From positions 2,222,501 to 2,286,500 of the forward strand of contig NZ_JAUTAE010000001.1 of assembly GCF_030818415.1 (NCBI RefSeq): a stretch of DNA of 64,000 nt. Reading direction: 5' to 3'. The position numbers and the translations under genes were made by a program. The DNA comes from Sphingomonas sp. SORGH_AS_0950. Lineage in GTDB: Bacteria > Pseudomonadota > Alphaproteobacteria > Sphingomonadales > Sphingomonadaceae. Shown in pieces: positions 1 through 8,851 of this stretch. Each line of letters opens with the position of its first letter. Position 1 is the stretch's first letter. Below the pieces are notes generated by a model. The model did no database searches and had not been told where the DNA came from. It saw only the letters and a list, made by a program, of their open reading frames with translations.

Positions 1-1336
1 CATGCGCCACCTCGACGCCGGTCGGCCAGCCATTGGCCAGGATCCGCCCCGCCTTGCGCTCGAGCACCGGCACCAGCCGCGCGGCCATGTCGGTATCGCC
101 CTCATCCATCTGGATCGTAGCGGTCAGCTGACCCTCGGCGGCCTTGAGCACCGCGATCAGTTCCGCCTCGTCGCGGCAGCGGACCAGGATCGACGACGCG
201 CCGAACACTTCATGACCCAGCGCCTCGTCGGCGAGGAACGCCTCGGCCGTGGTCTGGAAGAAGGCGGCGCGACCGGCGGTGACGCCCTCGCCCACCTTTC
301 CTTTCGCAACCGTCTCGACCTTGTCGTGGCTCGCCAGCGACTCCGACGCCTTGGTATAGGCGGCGTGGATGCCGGGCGTCAGCATGGTCTGCGCCGCCGC
401 CTCGGTCAGCGCGGTGCGCGCCGCCTCGACAAAGCCGTCCAGCCCCTCGTCCTCGATCGCCAGCAACAGGCCCGGATTGGTGCAGAACTGGCCCGCGCCC
501 ATGGTCAGCGAGCCGACAAAGGCGGTGCCCAGCGCGGCGCCGCGCGCCTTCAGCGCCTCGGGCATCAGCACGACCGGGTTGATGCTGGACATCTCGGCAT
601 AGACGGGGATCGGGATGGGCCGCTCCTGTGCGATCTTCAGCAGCGCCAGGCCGCCCGCGCGCGAGCCGGTGAAGCCGACCGCCGCGATGCGCGGATCACG
701 GACCAGCGCGCCGCCCAGTTCGTTGCTGGGGCCGGTCAGATGACCGAACACGCCCTTGGGCAGACCGCAGGCCTCGACCGCGCGTTCGATCGCGGCGGCG
801 ACCAGCGCGCCGGTCTGCGGATGGGCGGGATGGCCCTTGACGATCACCGGGCAACCGGCGGCCAGCGCGGATGCCGTGTCGCCACCGGCGGTCGAGAAGG
901 CGAGTGGGAAGTTGGACGCGCCGAACACCGCGACCGGGCCCAGCGGCACCATGCGCAGGCGCAGATCGGGGCGCGGCAGCGGCTGGCGGTCGGGCAGGGC
1001 GGGGTCGATACGGACCTGGAGATAGGCCCCGGCGCGCAGCACCTTGGCGAACAGGCCGAGCTGGCCGACCGTGCGGCCGCGCTCGCCCTCCAGCCGCGCG
1101 CGCGGCAGACCGCTTTCGCGCATCGCTGCCTGGATCAGATCGTCGCCAATGGCCATGATCTCCGCACCGATCCTGTCGAGGAACACGGCGCGCTCCTCGC
1201 GGCTGGTGGCGCGATAGACGTCGAACGCCTCCTCTGCTGCGGCACAGGCCGCATCGACATCGGCCGGTCCGTGCACCGCAAAGGCGTCGCCCACCGGCTG
1301 TCCGGTGGCGGCGTCGATCGAGCGGAAATCGGTCAT
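1..1336 (-). CDS. 2-oxoglutarate semialdehyde dehydrogenase (partial, C-terminus off the window)
   Basis: This NAD(P)+-dependent aldehyde dehydrogenase would oxidise 2-oxoglutarate semialdehyde to 2-oxoglutarate, the last step of the Weimberg pentose pathway (called XylA in Caulobacter, not the xylose isomerase). About 445 residues are visible; the family is usually 500-525, so the C-terminal end lies beyond the left edge. Visible motifs are [11 protein letters not shown] of the KGSADH subfamily, the catalytic cysteine in [10 protein letters not shown] (about Cys285) and the general base in YAEMSSINP (about Glu248). The start ATG has AGGAG eight bases upstream. It is divergent from the GntR gene, and a candidate operator lies between them. 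The pathway assignment comes from its neighbours. Confidence 0.9.
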   Translation of the reverse strand, partial: MTDFRSIDAATGQPVGDAFAVHGPADVDAACAAAEEAFDVYRATSREERAVFLDRIGAEIMAIGDDLIQAAMRESGLPRARLEGERGRTVGQLGLFAKVLRAGAYLQVRIDPALPDRQPLPRPDLRLRMVPLGPVAVFGASNFPLAFSTAGGDTASALAAGCPVIVKGHPAHPQTGALVAAAIERAVEACGLPKGVFGHLTGPSNELGGALVRDPRIAAVGFTGSRAGGLALLKIAQERPIPIPVYAEMSSINPVVLMPEALKARGAALGTAFVGSLTMGAGQFCTNPGLLLAIEDEGLDGFVEAARTALTEAAAQTMLTPGIHAAYTKASESLASHDKVETVAKGKVGEGVTAGRAAFFQTTAEAFLADEALGHEVFGASSILVRCRDEAELIAVLKAAEGQLTATIQMDEGDTDMAARLVPVLERKAGRILANGWPTGVEVAH

Positions 1337-1355
1337 AGGGGAAGCTCCTTTATAT

Positions 1356-1390
1356 TACTCCGACATATTCGTTTGACGGAGCGATGGCAA
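1356..1390 (-). promoter_or_regulatory. candidate promoter and GntR-type operator between the semialdehyde dehydrogenase and gntR
   Basis: On the minus strand TTGCCA (1390-1385) and TATGTC (1367-1362) are separated by 17 bases and could serve as -35 and -10. The plus-strand sequence TACTCCGACAT (1356-1366) overlaps the -10. It matches 8 of 11 positions of TAGTCAGACAA found at 8774-8784, and departs at two positions from the FadR-subfamily consensus TNGTNNNACNA. The position fits repression and autoregulation by the adjacent GntR protein. The assignment is inference from pattern. Confidence 0.4.
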
Positions 1391-1434
1391 TGTTAAAGGT
1401 AATGCGCGAGGATAGGGGCGGAGAGGTACGATCG

Positions 1435-2235
1435 ATGGATGACATGATGACGAACGGGAACGCCGCGCCCGAACCCCTGGTCGATTCCCCGGTCCAGTCC
1501 CCGGCCGATTCCGAGGTTCCCGCACCCAAGACCCGGCGCGGCACCGGCCGCCGTCTGCACGGCGCGATCGCGCACAAGCTGGGCGCGGCGATCGTGTCGG
1601 GCGAATATCGCCCCGGCGACACGCTGTCGGGCGAGGTCGCCTTTTCCGAGGCGCTCGACGTGTCGCGCAGCGCCTATCGCGAGGCGGTGCAGGTGCTGAG
1701 CGCCAAGGGGCTGGTCGAAAGCCGACCCAAGACGGGCACCCGCGTCCTGCCGCGCAACCGTTGGAACCTGCTCGACCCCGATGTGCTCGCCTGGGCCTTT
1801 TCGGGTGAGCCCGACATCCAGTTCGTGCGCAGCCTGTTCGAGCTGCGGTCGATCGTCGAGCCCGCCGCCGCGCGGCTGGCGGCCGAGCGACGCGACAAGG
1901 CCGACCTGAAGGAGATGCGCGACGCGCTGGCCGCGATGCGCCGCCACACGCTGGCGACCGAGGCGGGGCGCACGGCGGACCGCGAATTCCACAACGCGGT
2001 GCTGGCCGCGACCCGCAACGACGCGCTGGTCGTGCTGACCGCCAGCATCGGCGCGGCGGTCGCCTGGACCACCCAGTTCAAGCAGCGGTCGCGCGCGCTG
2101 CCCCGCAATCCGGTGCCCGACCATGTGAAAGTCTATGACGCGATCGCCGCGGGCGATGTCGAGGGCGCGGGAGAGGCCATGCGGCTGCTCGTCGATCTGG
2201 CGCTGGAGGATACCCGCAGCGCGATGGAAGGATAA
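1435..2235 (+). CDS. GntR-family transcriptional regulator, FadR subfamily
   Basis: This is a winged-helix DNA-binding regulator with a C-terminal all-helical FCD ligand domain, 266 residues from this start. The N-terminal HTH (about residues 40-105) includes GDTLSGEVAFSEALDVSRS and the wing KTGTRVLPRN. The FCD domain shows EFHNAVLAATRN and PDHVKVYDAIAAGD, whose histidines are typical metal or ligand contacts. Upstream ATGs exist from 1384, but GGAGAGG lies seven bases before 1435. The tail before the HTH is rich in Pro and Ala and probably disordered. It is the obvious local regulator of the pentose genes; the effector is unknown, perhaps a sugar acid or lactone. Confidence 0.85.
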   Translation: MDDMMTNGNAAPEPLVDSPVQSPADSEVPAPKTRRGTGRRLHGAIAHKLGAAIVSGEYRPGDTLSGEVAFSEALDVSRSAYREAVQVLSAKGLVESRPKTGTRVLPRNRWNLLDPDVLAWAFSGEPDIQFVRSLFELRSIVEPAAARLAAERRDKADLKEMRDALAAMRRHTLATEAGRTADREFHNAVLAATRNDALVVLTASIGAAVAWTTQFKQRSRALPRNPVPDHVKVYDAIAAGDVEGAGEAMRLLVDLALEDTRSAMEG

Positions 2236-2238
2236 GAA

Positions 2239-2264
2239 GGCCCGCCCCCGTTCAGGAGCGGGCC
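2239..2264. terminator. hairpin between gntR and xylC
   Basis: A perfect seven-base stem (GGCCCGC at 2239-2245 with GCGGGCC at 2258-2264) lies four bases after the gntR stop, between convergent genes. There is no T-run, so it is a weak terminator or a transcript-end stabiliser for either strand. Confidence 0.4.
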
Positions 2265-2293
2265 ACCCGAGACGCCGGGTTCGGAGACGGGGG

Positions 2294-3157
2294 TCAGAAG
2301 GCCGCGCGGTGGAGCGGCTTGGCCGGGACCGCGACCCGGAAGGTGAAGATGTCGCCCGCCTGGACCTGCTCGGCGAGTTGCTCGTCCGACAGGCCCTGCC
2401 GCGCGGTGGTGGCATAGGCGGTGCGGCCGTCGGGGCCGCCCAGCGCGATCTTGGTGATGTTGGACACGGGGAAGCGCACCTCGTCGGTCATCACGCCGTC
2501 GGGGCCGTAACGCCGCGCCGCCCAGCCGCCATAGAAGCCGACCCACACCCCGCCCTCGGCATCGCAGATCGCGCCGTCGGGATGACCGTCCGCATCGCCG
2601 AAGCGCGCGAACTCGGTCGCGGGGCCGAGCGTCCCGTCCGCCAGGATCGCGTGCGCCAGGATGACCTTGCCCAGCGTGTCGACATGATAGAGCGTCGAGT
2701 CGTCGGGCGAGATGGCGGGACCGTTGGTGATGCACACCGCATCGGCGCTGGACGGCGAGACCAGTCCCGCGACCCAGCTGAACAGACGGCCCGACAGCGC
2801 CGTCTCGTCATTGTCCATCGTGCCGAACCAGATCCGCCCCTGCCCGTCGACGCACGCATCGTTCAGGCGGTTGGCGGGGAGATGCGTATCGACCTCGGCC
2901 ATACGCTCGAACCCGCCGGTGGCGGGATCGAAGTGATGCGGGCCCGACTTCAGCCCGGCGACGAATCCGCCGCGCTGCGCCGGCACCACCCAGCCGACCA
3001 TTTCGGGCGAGTCCCAGTGATCGAGCGTGCCCGCCACCGGATCATGGGCATAGATGCGCTGCTGCTTGATATCGACGAACCACAGCAGGCCGTCGACCCA
3101 GATCGGGCCCTCGCCCAGCGTCGCACCCACGGTCAGACAATGTTCGGCCTGCTGCAT
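2294..3157 (-). CDS. xylC: SMP-30/gluconolactonase family sugar lactonase (xylonolactonase-like)
   Basis: This six-bladed propeller lactonase, 287 residues, would hydrolyse the pentonolactone made by the neighbouring dehydrogenase. Visible family motifs are TLGEGPIW near the N-terminus (metal-binding Glu), WFVDIKQ, the metal-binding Asn in CITNGPAIS, HVDTLGK and DGHPDGAICD. The sequence resembles Caulobacter XylC throughout. I chose the ATG at 3157 because AGGAG lies six bases upstream; a GTG one codon earlier is poorly spaced. It lies downstream of xylB on the same strand with a gap of about 29 bases, so it is probably the third gene of an xylX-xylB-xylC transcript. No signal peptide is seen, so it should be cytoplasmic. 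Confidence 0.88.
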   Translation of the reverse strand: MQQAEHCLTVGATLGEGPIWVDGLLWFVDIKQQRIYAHDPVAGTLDHWDSPEMVGWVVPAQRGGFVAGLKSGPHHFDPATGGFERMAEVDTHLPANRLNDACVDGQGRIWFGTMDNDETALSGRLFSWVAGLVSPSSADAVCITNGPAISPDDSTLYHVDTLGKVILAHAILADGTLGPATEFARFGDADGHPDGAICDAEGGVWVGFYGGWAARRYGPDGVMTDEVRFPVSNITKIALGGPDGRTAYATTARQGLSDEQLAEQVQAGDIFTFRVAVPAKPLHRAAF

Positions 3158-3186
3158 CACTCTCTCCTATGCTCTCGCCCGGTCTG

Positions 3187-3972
3187 TCAGCGCCAACCGG
3201 CGTCGATGAAATAGTCGTGGCCGGTGCACATCCGGGCATCGTCCGAGGCCAGGAACAGCACCAGCGCCGCGACATCGGCGGGCTGGATGCGCCCGTCGAT
3301 GCACTGGGCCGCGACGATCTCCGCCTCGCCTTCGGGCGTGTACCATTTTTCCTGGCGCGGCGTCTGGACGTTGCCCGGCACGATGGTGTTCACGCGGATG
3401 TTGTCGCGCCCCAGATCGCGCGCCAGGCTGCGGGTCAGGCCCTCGATCGCGGCCTTGCACGTCTGGTACAGGACCAGGTCGTTGAGACCCAGGTGCCAGC
3501 TGATCGACCCGAAGTTCAGGATCGCGCCGCCACCGGCGCGCTTCATCGCGGGGATCACCGCCTGCGCGGCAAAGAACTGGTGGCGCAGATTGACGTTGAG
3601 CCGCTCGTCCCAATAGGCCGGGGTCACGTCCGCGATGCTGTGGCGGTCGTCATTGCCCGCATTGTTGACCAGGATGTCGACCCCGCCCAGCGCCTCTTCC
3701 AGCTCGGCGAAGATCGTCTTGAGATGGTCGAGATCGGTCAGGTCGCAGCGGCGATGGATCGGCGCATGGCGGGCATCGCCCGACAGCCGCTCGACCAGCG
3801 CCCGGCTCGCCTCCTCGGCGATGTCGACGAACGCGACGCGCGCGCCCTGCGCGACAAACGCCTCGACCAGCCCCTCGCCGATCCCCGAGCCGCCGCCGGT
3901 CACGATCACCCGCTTGTCGGTCAGGCTGGGATAGCGCGCGACCAGATCGGCGGCGCTGGTCTTCTGCAACAT
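3187..3972 (-). CDS. xylB: NAD+-dependent pentose 1-dehydrogenase, SDR family (XylB-like)
   Basis: This classical short-chain dehydrogenase, 261 residues, would oxidise D-xylose (or L-arabinose) to the lactone. It shows the Rossmann motif TGGGSGIG, the NNAGNDDR motif, the catalytic Ser in NFGSISWHLGL and the YxxxK pair in VLYQTCK. The C-terminal half, including RQEKWYTPEGEAEIVAAQC and the ending FIDAGWR, is nearly that of Caulobacter XylB as I recall it. A GTG at 3990 overlaps the xylX stop as GTGA, but has no ribosome site; GGAG lies nine bases before the ATG at 3972. Overlap or near-overlap with xylX implies cotranscription. The exact pentose cannot be decided from sequence. Confidence 0.9.
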   Translation of the reverse strand: MLQKTSAADLVARYPSLTDKRVIVTGGGSGIGEGLVEAFVAQGARVAFVDIAEEASRALVERLSGDARHAPIHRRCDLTDLDHLKTIFAELEEALGGVDILVNNAGNDDRHSIADVTPAYWDERLNVNLRHQFFAAQAVIPAMKRAGGGAILNFGSISWHLGLNDLVLYQTCKAAIEGLTRSLARDLGRDNIRVNTIVPGNVQTPRQEKWYTPEGEAEIVAAQCIDGRIQPADVAALVLFLASDDARMCTGHDYFIDAGWR

Positions 3973-3986
3973 GTCTTGAGTCTCCG

Positions 3987-5132
3987 TCACAACAGGCCAC
4001 GCTTGGCCAGGTTGCGCATCAGGTCGCCCAGACCGAAGGTCCAGGCCGGGGCGTCGGCACTGGTCATCACCGGATTGACCAGCGTGCCCAGACGCGGGTT
4101 GGCGATGACGACGGTGTCGCCGACCTTGTGGGTGAAGCCGCGGCCGGGCTCGTCACGGTCCTGGGTCGGCGCGAACAGCGTGCCGAGGAACAGGACGAGG
4201 CCGTCCGGATAATGATGCTCGCTGAGCGCCTGGCCCAGCAGGTCCTCGGGATCGCGGCTGATCTGGTCCATCGAGCTGGCGCCTTCCAGCACATAGCCGT
4301 CGGTGCCGGTGATGGTCAGCTTGACCTCGCTCGACCGGACATCGTCCATGGTGAAGCCGTCGTCGAACAGCCGGACGAGCGGCCCGAGCGAGCAGGAGGC
4401 GTTGTTGTCCTTCGCCTTGCCCAGCAGCAGCGCCGAGCGCCCCTCGAAATCGCGCAGATTGACGTCGTTGCCCAGCGTCGCGCCGACCGCCTTGCCATGC
4501 GCGTCGGCGACCAGCACCACCTCGGGCTCCGGGTTGTTCCAGGTCGAATCGGAACGGACCCCGACCGGCATGCCCCAACCGACGGTCGACAGCACCGGCG
4601 ACTTGGTGAAGATCTCGGCATCCGGGCCGATCGCGACCTCCAGATATTGCGACCACAGCCCCTCGGCGATCAGCGCGTCCTTGAGCTGCGCGGCCTCGGG
4701 CGAGCCCGGCACCACCGAGCGGATATTGCCGCCCAGCGCCTGTTCCAGCGTGGCGCGCAGCCCCGCCGCCTTGGCATGGTCGCCGCGCGCACGCTCCTCG
4801 ATCACCCGCTCCAGCGCCGACACGGCGAAGGTCACGCCCGCCGCCTTCACGCATTGCAGATCGATCGGCGAGAGCAGGCGGTTGGCCGCGCCTTGCTCGG
4901 GGGACAGGTTCAGGTCGCCCAGATCGCCCAGCGATTCCCCCTGCCCGGCCTCGACCGTACCGGCCGCGATCAGCGCCGAAACGGTCGGGGCGACGCGGCT
5001 CATGTCGAAAACTTCCCCGCCCTGCACCAAAATAGGACATGGCCCCTCGCCGCGATCGATACGGCCGACGAAACGGCCCGTCCGCCAATCCTCGGGCAGG
5101 GCATCGATCAGAGGAGTGGAATTGCTTGCCAT
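3987..5132 (-). CDS. xylX: 2-keto-3-deoxypentonate dehydratase, fumarylacetoacetate hydrolase fold (XylX-like)
   Basis: This 381-residue FAH-superfamily enzyme would dehydrate 2-keto-3-deoxy-xylonate or -arabinonate to 2-oxoglutarate semialdehyde. The N-terminus (LPEDWRTGRFVGRIDRGEGP) and length match Caulobacter XylX. The metal-binding core is seen as NPEPEVVLVAD and GNDVNLRDFEGRSALLLGKA, with Glu and Asp ligands expected in the first of these. GGAG lies eight bases before the start. It is the first gene of the xylX-xylB-xylC set. The upstream region to 5318 contains the CG-centred palindrome at 5153-5166 and the inverted repeat TGGTTTTAACCA. Confidence 0.88.
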   Translation of the reverse strand: MASNSTPLIDALPEDWRTGRFVGRIDRGEGPCPILVQGGEVFDMSRVAPTVSALIAAGTVEAGQGESLGDLGDLNLSPEQGAANRLLSPIDLQCVKAAGVTFAVSALERVIEERARGDHAKAAGLRATLEQALGGNIRSVVPGSPEAAQLKDALIAEGLWSQYLEVAIGPDAEIFTKSPVLSTVGWGMPVGVRSDSTWNNPEPEVVLVADAHGKAVGATLGNDVNLRDFEGRSALLLGKAKDNNASCSLGPLVRLFDDGFTMDDVRSSEVKLTITGTDGYVLEGASSMDQISRDPEDLLGQALSEHHYPDGLVLFLGTLFAPTQDRDEPGRGFTHKVGDTVVIANPRLGTLVNPVMTSADAPAWTFGLGDLMRNLAKRGLL

Positions 5133-5152
5133 GTCTTACTCTCCGCGATTTT

Positions 5153-5166
5153 TGTTAGCGGTATCG
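5153..5166. promoter_or_regulatory. candidate LacI-type operator upstream of xylX
   Basis: TGTTAGCGGTATCG lies about 21 bases upstream of the xylX start and fits GNTANCGNTANC, the CG-centred pattern also seen at 33487-33498, 34464-34475 and 52105-52116. LacI-family sugar regulators characteristically bind such CG-centred palindromes. The regulator is not established; a LacI gene lies at 46867. Confidence 0.4.
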
Positions 5167-5256
5167 AGTGCCGCCCGGTTCAGGTCAAGAGGCGCTCGCG
5201 GTCGTCCAGCCGTCACCGCCATAGCGACATTTGGGTCATTCCCAATGGGTCCATTT

Positions 5257-5268
5257 TGGTTTTAACCA
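5257..5268. promoter_or_regulatory. inverted repeat TGGTTTTAACCA between xylX and the small gene at 5319
   Basis: TGGTT and AACCA form a perfect five-base inverted repeat around TT, about 50 bases before the plus-strand gene at 5319 and 125 bases upstream of xylX. It is one base longer than the usual FadR spacing. It could be an operator for either gene; there is no further support. Confidence 0.25.
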
Positions 5269-5318
5269 CTTGGATAGCGACGCCATGCCATCTGGTGCCG
5301 GAGGGGGAAAACAGGCCC

Positions 5319-5693
5319 ATGCGAATCGACGACCCCGGATTCTCCGTCTGGCTGGACGACCGCTTCATCATTCAGGTCCGGACGCGAACCGCGTGGACCG
5401 TCGAGATCGCCGATCGTTACTGGGCCTGCTTCCAGCCCTTCCTCGACGCATCGCGCGCGCAGTGGGGCCATGCCAGGGTGCTGGTCGATCGACGCGGCAC
5501 CCCCATCATGCCGATCACGATGGTCCAGGTGATGCGCGACGGCATCATGGCATTCTATCGGCCCGGCGACCGACTGGCGCTGGTCGTCGATTCCAGCCCC
5601 CTGAAGATGCAGGTCCGGCAGAATTACCAGCTGCCCAGTATCGACGCCTTCCTGTCCTACGACGCCGCCCTGGCCTGGCTCGAGAACAGTTAG
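5319..5693 (+). CDS. conserved-looking hypothetical protein, possible STAS-like fold
   Basis: This is a 124-residue soluble protein starting MRIDDPGFSVWLDDRF, with no signal peptide or membrane segment. Its alternating strand/helix pattern, with a central VLVDRRGTP stretch and a long helix after it, recalls small SpoIIAA/STAS-like proteins of alphaproteobacteria, but I see no motif that proves it. Codon use is like its neighbours. It stands alone on the plus strand inside the minus-strand xyl genes, with its own 5-prime region, so it is probably separately controlled. I do not recognise its function. Confidence 0.6.
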   Translation: MRIDDPGFSVWLDDRFIIQVRTRTAWTVEIADRYWACFQPFLDASRAQWGHARVLVDRRGTPIMPITMVQVMRDGIMAFYRPGDRLALVVDSSPLKMQVRQNYQLPSIDAFLSYDAALAWLENS

Positions 5694-5719
5694 ACGAAAC
5701 GGCCGATCCCCCGCCGGAC

Positions 5720-5747
5720 GGCCGGACGGGATGAATCCCGCCCGGCC
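5720..5747. terminator. hairpin between convergent genes 5319 and xylD
   Basis: GGCCGG and CGGGAT pair with ATCCCG and CCGGCC across an A/C mismatch, giving a stem of about 12 pairs around a tiny loop. It lies between the convergent gene ends at 5693 and 5771. No T-run follows on either strand, so factor-independent termination is uncertain. Confidence 0.45.
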
Positions 5748-5770
5748 TGACCGTTCCGGCCAGTATCCGA

Positions 5771-7561
5771 TCAATGGTTGTCGCGCGGCAGGCCCTGGGT
5801 CTGGGCGATACGCTGATACTTCTCGGCCCCCTCCAGGATGGCGCCGGTCGACATCTGGCCGACCACCGAACGCTGGATTTCCTGCCACGGGGTCTGCGAC
5901 GCAGGATATTTATACCCGCCCGCCGCCGCGAGGGTCTTGCGACGCTCGGCCAGTTCCTCGTCGGAGATGAGGATGTTGGCGGTGCCCTTGTTCAGGTCGA
6001 TGCGCACCCGGTCGCCGGTCTCGATCAGCGCCAGGCCGCCCATCGCCGCCGCTTCCGGGCTGGCGTTCAGGATCGAGGGCGAACCCGAGGTGCCCGACTG
6101 ACGCCCGTCGCCGATGCAGGGCAGCGAGTGCACGCCCTCGGTGATCAGATAGGCGGGCGGGCGCATGTTGACGACTTCCGCCGCGCCCGGATAGCCGATC
6201 GGCCCCGCGCCACGCATGAACAGCAGCGTCTGCGGCGTGATGCCGGTCGCGGGATCGTCGATCCGATGGTGATAATCCTCCGGCCCGTCGAACACGACCG
6301 CCGGACCTTCAAAGGCATCGGGATCGTCGGGGTTGGACAGATAACGCTCGCGGAATTCCTCCGAGATCACGCTGGTCTTCATCACGGCGGCGTCGAACAG
6401 ATTGCCCGACAGGACGATGAAGCCCGCCTCTTCCTTCAGCGGCTGAGCGAAGGGGCGGATGACCTTTTCGTCCTCGATCGCGACGCCCCGGCAATTCTCG
6501 CCCATGGTCTTGCCGTTGACGGTCATCGCGCCCTCGTGGATCAGCCCCTGCTCGATCAACTGGTTGACCACGGCGGGCACGCCGCCTGCGCGGTAATAAT
6601 CCTCGCCCAGATATTCGCCCGCCGGTTGCAGGTTCACGAGCAGCGGGATCTTGTGCCCCTCGGTCTCCCAGTCCTGCACGGGCAGGTCGACGCCGATATG
6701 GCGCGCGATGGCGGCGAGGTGGATCGGCGCGTTGGTCGAGCCGCCGATCGCCGAGTTCACCTTGATCGCGTTGTGGAACGCCTCCTTGGTCAGGATGTCG
6801 GAGGGCTTCAGGTCCTCGTTCACCATCTCGACGATGCGCTTGCCGGTCAGGTACGCGACTTCCTGGCGATCGCGATAGGGCGCGGGGATCGCGGCCGAGC
6901 CGGGCAGCGACATGCCCAGCGCCTCGGCCAGCGAGTTCATCGTGGTCGCGGTGCCCATGGTGTTGCAATAGCCGGTCGACGGTGCCGACGAGGCGACCAG
7001 GCGGATGAACTCCGCATCGTCGATCTCGCCCGCCGCCAGCATCTGGCGCGCCTTCCAGACGATGGTGCCCGAGCCGGTCCGCTCGCCCTTGTGCCAGCCG
7101 TTGAGCATCGGCCCGACCGACAGCGCGATCGCGGGGATGTTGACGGTGGCGGCGGCCATCAGCGCGGCCGGGGTCGTCTTGTCGCAACCGATGGTCAGCA
7201 CCACCGCGTCGAGCGGATAGCCGTACAGCACCTCGACCAGCCCCAGATAGGCCAGGTTGCGGTCGAGGCCCGCGGTCGGGCGCTTGCCGGTTTCCTGGAT
7301 CGGATGGACCGGGAATTCCAGGACGATGCCGCCCGCCTCGCGCACGCCCTCACGCACCCGCTCGGCCAGCACCAGATGATGGCGGTTGCAGGGCGAGAGG
7401 TCCGAGCCGGTCTGCGCGATGCCGATGATCGGCTTGCCCGACTGAAGCTCCTCCAGCGACAGGCCGAAGTTCAGATACCGCTCCAGATAGAGCGCGGTCA
7501 TGTCGATATTCTCGGGATTGTCGAACCAGGCGCGGCTGCGCAGTTTGGGCGTGTCGGTCAT
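5771..7561 (-). CDS. xylD: pentonate dehydratase, IlvD/EDD family (xylonate/arabinonate dehydratase)
   Basis: This 596-residue iron-sulfur enzyme would dehydrate D-xylonate or L-arabinonate to the 2-keto-3-deoxy acid. Cysteines in ISPCNR-type (here LSPCNRHH), TIGCDKTTP and [10 protein letters not shown] motifs are the expected [2Fe-2S] ligands. SKxLDGxR-region equivalents KTMGENCRG and [10 protein letters not shown], and the C-terminal [20 protein letters not shown], match Caulobacter XylD and the sugar-acid branch rather than the amino-acid IlvD branch. Full length. It lies 13 bases after galM on the same strand, so the two are probably cotranscribed from the 8.77 kb divergent promoter. Confidence 0.9.
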   Translation of the reverse strand: MTDTPKLRSRAWFDNPENIDMTALYLERYLNFGLSLEELQSGKPIIGIAQTGSDLSPCNRHHLVLAERVREGVREAGGIVLEFPVHPIQETGKRPTAGLDRNLAYLGLVEVLYGYPLDAVVLTIGCDKTTPAALMAAATVNIPAIALSVGPMLNGWHKGERTGSGTIVWKARQMLAAGEIDDAEFIRLVASSAPSTGYCNTMGTATTMNSLAEALGMSLPGSAAIPAPYRDRQEVAYLTGKRIVEMVNEDLKPSDILTKEAFHNAIKVNSAIGGSTNAPIHLAAIARHIGVDLPVQDWETEGHKIPLLVNLQPAGEYLGEDYYRAGGVPAVVNQLIEQGLIHEGAMTVNGKTMGENCRGVAIEDEKVIRPFAQPLKEEAGFIVLSGNLFDAAVMKTSVISEEFRERYLSNPDDPDAFEGPAVVFDGPEDYHHRIDDPATGITPQTLLFMRGAGPIGYPGAAEVVNMRPPAYLITEGVHSLPCIGDGRQSGTSGSPSILNASPEAAAMGGLALIETGDRVRIDLNKGTANILISDEELAERRKTLAAAGGYKYPASQTPWQEIQRSVVGQMSTGAILEGAEKYQRIAQTQGLPRDNH

Positions 7562-7574
7562 GTCAGGCTTTCGG

Positions 7575-8723
7575 TCAGCGAACGGTGGAGAAGCGGTAGA
7601 TCATGGTATGCCGGTAGGGCTTGCCGGGATCGACGCGCGGCGAGACGAAATCGGGCTTGTTGGGCGAGTCGGGGAATTTCTGCGGCTCGAGCGCGATGCC
7701 GTCGCCCATGCGGTACAGATGGCCCTTCTTGCCGACATAGGTGCCGTCGAGGAAATTGCCCGTATAGAATTGCACGCCCGGTTCGGTCGACAGCACCTCG
7801 AGCACGCGGCCCGAGGCGGGGTCCTCCAGCCGGGCCGCCAGCTGCGGCGTGACGGTCAGGCCCTTGTCGAGCGCGAAATTATGGTCGTAGCCCTGGCCAT
7901 AGCGGATCTGCTGGTCATTGCCGTCGCGAATGCCGTCGGCGACCACGCGCGGGCTGCGGAAGTCGAAGACGGTGCCCGCAACCGGACGACGCTCGCCGGT
8001 CGGGATCAGCTTGGCGTCGACCGGGGTATAGGTCGTCGCTGGGATGGTCAGCTTGTGGAAGGTCGCGCCCGAAGGCGAGCCTTCGCCGTTCAGGTTGAAG
8101 ATCGCGTGGTTCGTCATGTTGACGATGGTCGGCTTGTCGGTCTTCGCCTCGAACGCGATGGTCAGCGCCCCCGCCTCGTCGAGCGAATAGGTCACGGTCG
8201 CATCGACCTTGCCCGGATAGCCCTGATCGCCATCGGGGCTGGTCAGCGCCATGACGACGCTGGCGGTCGGGCCGTCCTTCATCGAGACGATGCGCCACAG
8301 ATGCTTGTCGAAGCCCTTGGTCCCGCCGTGCAGCGAATTGACCTTGTCGTTCAGCGTCAGCTGATAGGGGCGCCCGTCGAGCGTGAAGCGCCCGCCGCCG
8401 ATCCGGTTGGCGAAGCGGCCGACCGTCACCCCGAAGAAATTGGGATGGTTCACATAATCGTCGGCCTTGTCATAGCCGAGCAGGACGTCGGCCAGCTTGC
8501 CGTCGCGGTCGGGCGCCATGACCGACTGCAACGTGGCGCCGTACGTCAGGACGCGCGCCGACAGCCCGGCCTTGTTGGTCAGGGTCACCGCCTCGATCGC
8601 GGCACCATCGGCCAGTTGCCCGGCGGGGGCGCGTTTCGCCTCGCCCGCCAGGGCCGCAGTCGAACTCATTACGGACGTTACCGCTACCAACGTGAAAAAG
8701 GTCTTGATTGACGCCCTCGACAT
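7575..8723 (-). CDS. galM: aldose 1-epimerase, exported
   Basis: This mutarotase interconverts the alpha and beta anomers of aldoses. The first 27 or so residues ([19 protein letters not shown] onward, to about ALAG) form a signal peptide, placing this 382-residue enzyme in the periplasm. Motifs are [24 protein letters not shown], the catalytic His in [16 protein letters not shown] and the catalytic Glu in [11 protein letters not shown]. It would prepare the correct anomer for uptake by the divergent FucP-like symporter. It is the first gene of a galM-xylD unit, and its promoter region overlaps the candidate GntR operator at 8774-8784. Confidence 0.9.
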   Translation of the reverse strand: MSRASIKTFFTLVAVTSVMSSTAALAGEAKRAPAGQLADGAAIEAVTLTNKAGLSARVLTYGATLQSVMAPDRDGKLADVLLGYDKADDYVNHPNFFGVTVGRFANRIGGGRFTLDGRPYQLTLNDKVNSLHGGTKGFDKHLWRIVSMKDGPTASVVMALTSPDGDQGYPGKVDATVTYSLDEAGALTIAFEAKTDKPTIVNMTNHAIFNLNGEGSPSGATFHKLTIPATTYTPVDAKLIPTGERRPVAGTVFDFRSPRVVADGIRDGNDQQIRYGQGYDHNFALDKGLTVTPQLAARLEDPASGRVLEVLSTEPGVQFYTGNFLDGTYVGKKGHLYRMGDGIALEPQKFPDSPNKPDFVSPRVDPGKPYRHTMIYRFSTVR

Positions 8724-8769
8724 GCCTCACCCTTTCGTCGCCAGACGCCATTGACGCGCCTTTTGCGTC

Positions 8770-8798
8770 ACTATAGTCAGACAAAATATCAGGAGCAA
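8770..8798 (-). promoter_or_regulatory. candidate galM-xylD promoter with embedded FadR-type operator
   Basis: On the minus strand TTGCTC (8798-8793) and TATAGT (8775-8770) are separated by exactly 17 bases. TAGTCAGACAA (8774-8784) fits the FadR-subfamily consensus TNGTNNNACNA at every fixed position, and lies across the -10 and spacer. On the plus strand TATAGT at 8772-8777, with TTGACG at 8751-8756, could be the facing promoter for the symporter, although the spacer would be only 15 bases. One bound repressor dimer would cover both promoters. Confidence 0.5.
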
Positions 8799-8851
8799 GC
8801 CGGTCTGCGAACAGTTTTTCGCGAGATTACCGGCCCGAAGGAGAGGATTGC

